DNA of 64,000 nucleotides, from the NCBI RefSeq assembly GCF_015277775.1, contig NZ_CP063849.1, positions 2,294,001 to 2,358,000 of the forward strand, written 5' to 3'. The stretch's first letter is position 1. Every line of letters begins with the position of its first letter. Of this stretch, positions 60,883 to 64,000 are shown piece by piece. The DNA is from Paludibaculum fermentans (GTDB taxonomy: Bacteria; Acidobacteriota; Terriglobia; Bryobacterales; Bryobacteraceae). The position numbers were made by a program, and so were the translations under genes. Below the pieces are notes generated by a model. The model saw only the letters and a list, made by a program, of their open reading frames with translations, was not told the DNA's origin and ran no database searches.

Positions 60883-61456
60883 GGAGACGGGGGGACGGTC
60901 TCGATCGATGGTTGGTTGGGGCTTTGCGGTTGCTCCCCCGCTCCTTGCAGTCGCGGCTCGGAATGAGGTTTCCTTCATCACGATCGCGGCTCGGATAGTC
61001 ACGCCGAATCTTCTTGAAGACTCCTGGGTAGCGGGCCGCGAGGGTTGGTGGATTGGAGCCTTCCGGTGGGCTGTCCGCTTACTGACGTGCGCGGCTCAAT
61101 TCAAGCCTGGTTCGCTTTGGCACACGGCTACCCGCTTACTGGCGTGCTCGACTCAATTCAAGATTGGTCCGCTTTGGCATACGGGGGACGGGCCTGCCCG
61201 ATGGCGGCTCGCTGCCGTTGCCCCCTCCAATTTGCATTGATTCCTGTCCGCTATACCTGACTTCCTTCGGTGGATTTGCGCATCCCCGCGGCTGGCCTGG
61301 AGATTATTCGGTTTGAATGGAACCGAAGATTCCCCCATTGCGTCAAAAGCTGCACCAAGGGTCTCGGATCAATAGCTCGCAAATACCGCAACTCCTCGCG
61401 CACCAGTCGTGCTCTGGAGTATTTTTGTGTCAGCAACTTTGAAAGGATTCGTCGAG
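60883..61456. other. 574-nt intergenic region with degenerate repeats
   Basis: No credible gene is seen. The segment holds two copies of TCGCGGCTCGGA (60951-60962 and 60984-60995), the tandem 57-bp units at 61071-61184 and a diverged tail. Open frames through it read as repetitive nonsense without ribosome sites. Short GC-rich repeats of this kind are familiar between genes in Acidobacteria and Planctomycetes (recollection). A promoter for the next operon should lie near its end but is not obvious. Confidence 0.6.
61071..61184. repeat. two tandem 57-bp direct repeats
   Basis: Unit 1 (61071-61127) and unit 2 (61128-61184) share CCGCTTACTG, CTCAATTCAAG and CGCTTTGGCA at identical spacing, with roughly a quarter of other positions changed. 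They lie in the spacer after the inositol operon and have no coding sign. Confidence 0.8.
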
Positions 61457-63397
61457 ATGCGCAATCTCAGAATCATGACATCCCCACGGGCGCTTGTGCC
61501 TTTGCTCGCCACGGTTCTCGCTTTAGGGGTCTCCGCCCAGGACTCTCCGCCTTCTTCGTCCGGCTGGGTGGTGATCCCGGTGAACGAATACGGTTCGCTA
61601 CGCGCACGGGCCTACCCTGCCGCGATGGAACCGGAGGCTCCGCCGTTGGAGGCAACGCTGACGCGCGTCGAGTATGAACTGCGGATCAATGGTGACCTGG
61701 CTGCAGGGCATGCCACCATTACGATCGACGTCCTGAAGGACGGTTGGGTGCAGGTGCCGATTCCCGCGGGACTGCTCGTCCGCGAGGCCAAGCTCGACGG
61801 GAAACCGGCGGCGCTCGTGCCCGGCCCCGCCGGCAGGGGTGGGAGTCAGCAGATGGCCGTCCTTTCGAAGCGCGGCCGCGCATCGCTCGTGCTGGAGGTG
61901 GCCCTGCCGATCGGGTCCAACGCGGGAGAGGAAAGGTTGACGCTGCCAGCCAGCGAGTCGGGCATTACCCGAGGGCTGGTAGTACTACCGCGATTGGATG
62001 TCGAGGTCCGCGTGGGCGGCGGCCTGCTGTACGAGAAGTCGCAATCGGCCTCAGAGAGCAAGTGGCTGGCCTATGGGAGCGGTGGTTCCGCGTTGACGTT
62101 CGCCTGGCGCCGCAAGGCCGAGGATCATCGGGTAACCCAGGCGCTGAGGATGCGGGGTTCCCTGACGGAGTTGTTGAGCCTGGGCGAGGACTCCACCTCG
62201 GTATATGCGGAGGTGAACCTGGAGGTCGTCCAGGGCGCCGCCAGCCAGGCCCGGATCCGGGTTCCGGCCAATGTCACGGTGAATCAGGTTTTGGGCGCGA
62301 CCGTGGCGGATTGGGAGGTTCAATCGAACGAAGTCCTTGTTAAATTTCTGGAGCCGGAAGAGAAATCCGCGCGGTTTGTGATTACGGGCGAGACGCGATT
62401 GCCGCGCGACGGCGGCATTGATATTCCGCTGCTGGCTTTGCTGGGCGCCGAGCGGGAGACGGGCGGCGTCGCGGTGGAGGTACTGGGCGCCGGTGAGATC
62501 AAAGACGCCAAGCCCCTGAACCTGGATCGCGCCGATGCGGCGGAAATGGGGGCCACGGTACAGAACCGTCAATCGCCTTCCCTGCTGGCATTCCGGTTCC
62601 GGCCCGGCGCGGCCACCTCTACCAGGTCGCTCAAGGTGGAGTTGACCCGGTATGACCAACAGGCCGTGCTGACCGCGAATGTGGAAGAGGCGCGATACCG
62701 GATCCTGATGAGCCTGGAGGGCAAGACCCTGATCCAGGCGCGCTATGCGGTCCGGAACAATCAACGGACGTTCCTCAAGATTACGCTGCCCGCGGGGGCG
62801 GTCGTGTGGAGTTCCTCTCTCGGCGGCAGGCCGGTGCGGCCGGGCCAATCGCCAGATGGGGCACTGCTGATGCCACTGGAGCGTTCGAGAGCTGGGGATG
62901 AGGCTCCGGCGTTCGCGGTGGAAATCCTGTATCTCGCACAGGGCACGGCCTGGGCGGAGCGGGGCCACGCGTCGCTGGCGTTGCCCGCCGTGGATCTGCC
63001 TGTGTCGAAGACGGGTGTCCAGGTGTTCCATCCACCGTTGGCCAAGATCAACGTGGAACCGGGTCCGTTTCGTACTGAGGCGTTCCAGGAGGCTACTTCG
63101 TCTGTGTTGAATGCCGCGTCCTACGAGCCCGCGGTGGCGGCGATGGCCCCATCGGCAGCGAACCAACTGGATCGATTGCAGACGAACGGACCGCCCTCGC
63201 AAGCGGCTACGCAGGCACTGGTGGACGACTACAAGACTCGATTGAATGCGCGGCAATCCGGAGCCGCGCTCCCCATGATGGCGGAGTTTCCCCAGGTGGG
63301 CCCGTCGCTATTCCTGGTTTCGGAATTGACGAGTGAGAACCGCGGCTCGACCATCGAGCTGACCTATCAGAAAGAAAAAGCGCGAGGTGGAAAATGA
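61457..63397 (+). CDS. exported protein of unknown function
   Basis: About 646 residues. The start follows AAAGGA nine bases upstream. A signal peptide (ALVPLLATVLALGVSAQ) is followed by a beta-rich protein with no motif I recognise. The first 200 residues (VEYELRINGDLAAGHATITI, WVQVPIPAGLLVREAKLDGK) resemble the N-terminal part of the next gene product (LRIEVTGEKAAGKVQLEG, ATVPLVSGMTVLEAQQKGK), so the two probably share a duplicated domain. No TM helix follows the signal, so a periplasmic or secreted place is likely. The stop overlaps the next start (ATGA). Confidence 0.75.
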   Translation: MRNLRIMTSPRALVPLLATVLALGVSAQDSPPSSSGWVVIPVNEYGSLRARAYPAAMEPEAPPLEATLTRVEYELRINGDLAAGHATITIDVLKDGWVQVPIPAGLLVREAKLDGKPAALVPGPAGRGGSQQMAVLSKRGRASLVLEVALPIGSNAGEERLTLPASESGITRGLVVLPRLDVEVRVGGGLLYEKSQSASESKWLAYGSGGSALTFAWRRKAEDHRVTQALRMRGSLTELLSLGEDSTSVYAEVNLEVVQGAASQARIRVPANVTVNQVLGATVADWEVQSNEVLVKFLEPEEKSARFVITGETRLPRDGGIDIPLLALLGAERETGGVAVEVLGAGEIKDAKPLNLDRADAAEMGATVQNRQSPSLLAFRFRPGAATSTRSLKVELTRYDQQAVLTANVEEARYRILMSLEGKTLIQARYAVRNNQRTFLKITLPAGAVVWSSSLGGRPVRPGQSPDGALLMPLERSRAGDEAPAFAVEILYLAQGTAWAERGHASLALPAVDLPVSKTGVQVFHPPLAKINVEPGPFRTEAFQEATSSVLNAASYEPAVAAMAPSAANQLDRLQTNGPPSQAATQALVDDYKTRLNARQSGAALPMMAEFPQVGPSLFLVSELTSENRGSTIELTYQKEKARGGK

Positions 63398-64000
63398 GAT
63401 CCGTTGCTTTGCTGCTGGCTCTAATCCTGGCTGGTGCGGCCCAGGGGCAGGTGCGGCCAACGCTGCCGCCTCCGTCTGCTGGAAATGTCACGCTGACGTT
63501 GGATGAGTACAACCGGCTGCTTGAACTCGCGAATAAACCGGGCAAGAAGGTGGACGTACCGCCGCAGCCCTACTCGCTGCAAAGCGCCGATTTGCGAATT
63601 GAAGTGACTGGCGAGAAGGCCGCGGGGAAAGTGCAGTTGGAGGGCCAGGTGTTCACCAAGGGCTCAGCTACGGTGCCGCTGGTTTCCGGGATGACGGTGC
63701 TGGAGGCGCAGCAGAAGGGGAAAGAGCTCGCGCTGGTCCAGTCGGGCCGGACACACTCCGCGGTGCTGACGGGACCGGCGGAGTTCTCTATTTCGCTGGA
63801 GACAGGATTCCCGCTGGTAATTGAGCCGGGCCGCGCCTCTTTTCAGTTGCCGGCCCCGGCCGCCGGTGCGGTGAGGCTCACGTTGGTGTTGCCGGGCGAC
63901 CACACCAACGCGCATGTTTCGCCGGGCCTGGTCACGGCGCGGTCGTCCAGCAATGGGCAGACCACGATCCAGGCTACGCTGGCGCCCGGGCAAAACACGT
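63394..64000 (+). CDS. exported protein of unknown function, truncated by the window end
   Basis: The first 202 residues are visible: signal peptide (MRSVALLLALILAGAAQG), a short Pro-rich linker, a helical segment (LTLDEYNRLLELANK) and a beta-rich domain related to that of the preceding protein. The start overlaps the previous stop by four bases, so the pair is translationally coupled and probably forms one envelope system. The C-terminus lies beyond position 64000. No family is recognised. Confidence 0.75.
   Translation, partial: MRSVALLLALILAGAAQGQVRPTLPPPSAGNVTLTLDEYNRLLELANKPGKKVDVPPQPYSLQSADLRIEVTGEKAAGKVQLEGQVFTKGSATVPLVSGMTVLEAQQKGKELALVQSGRTHSAVLTGPAEFSISLETGFPLVIEPGRASFQLPAPAAGAVRLTLVLPGDHTNAHVSPGLVTARSSSNGQTTIQATLAPGQNT

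Noticed and set aside
60827-61240. Open frame following iolG
   Set aside because: It overlaps the end of iolG and then reads through degenerate intergenic repeats.

Overview
This 64-kb, GC-rich window looks like a chromosomal segment of an Acidobacteriota bacterium of the Bryobacterales/Solibacter type (inferred from gene content, not from a marker gene). The pointers are three very large Oar-like TonB-dependent receptors with N-terminal carboxypeptidase-regulatory domains, a PSD1/DUF1549-DUF1553 plus DUF1501 pair, an acidobacterial-type VWFA protein, a membrane-tethered winged-helix regulator next to a receptor, and many Tat- or Sec-exported hydrolases. I saw no rRNA, tRNA, CRISPR array, phage, IS element or origin.

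Layout. 1-2777 (minus): a c-type-heme-like sensor kinase, a small archaemetzincin metalloprotease and an NtrC-type response regulator in one tight operon. 2861-5656: exported amidohydrolase and VWFA protein. 5660-8237 (minus): OmpR-type two-component system. 8639-20411: two secreted subtilases flanking a membrane protein and a translationally coupled SDR/ABC-ATPase/ABC-permease-CPBP operon. 20584-30937: DUF72 protein, PSD1 and DUF1501 proteins, a membrane-bound transcription factor and its neighbouring TonB receptor. 31161-34832: exported glycoside hydrolase and two tandem metallo-beta-lactamase-fold paralogues, the first with all visible metal ligands lost. 34944-35543: three ~198-bp tandem repeats with internal inverted arms. 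35813-40754: LytS/LytTR two-component system, ABC exporter and membrane acyltransferase. 40774-51588: two-domain alpha/beta hydrolase, a TonB receptor, and divergently an ECF sigma factor, an anti-sigma factor and a second related TonB receptor. 51621-60882: a LacI-regulated myo-inositol catabolic operon. 60883-61456: degenerate intergenic repeats. 61457-64000: two coupled exported proteins of unknown function.

How it works together. The inositol operon is the clearest pathway: LacI regulator, IolB, IolC, a Cgl0159-type aldolase-fold protein (probable replacement for IolJ), IolD, IolA, IolE and IolG, with a good sigma-70 promoter and a LacI-type palindrome just before lacI. It contains no dedicated transporter. 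Elsewhere the theme is sensing and uptake or breakdown of polymers at the cell envelope: receptor/regulator pairs, exported hydrolases and peptidases.

The points most worth a second look are the sensor kinase-archaemetzincin-NtrC operon, the metal-less MBL paralogue beside an intact one, the paired palindromes before the glycoside hydrolase, a 12-bp motif shared upstream of both subtilases, and the ECF/anti-sigma module lying between two related receptors.
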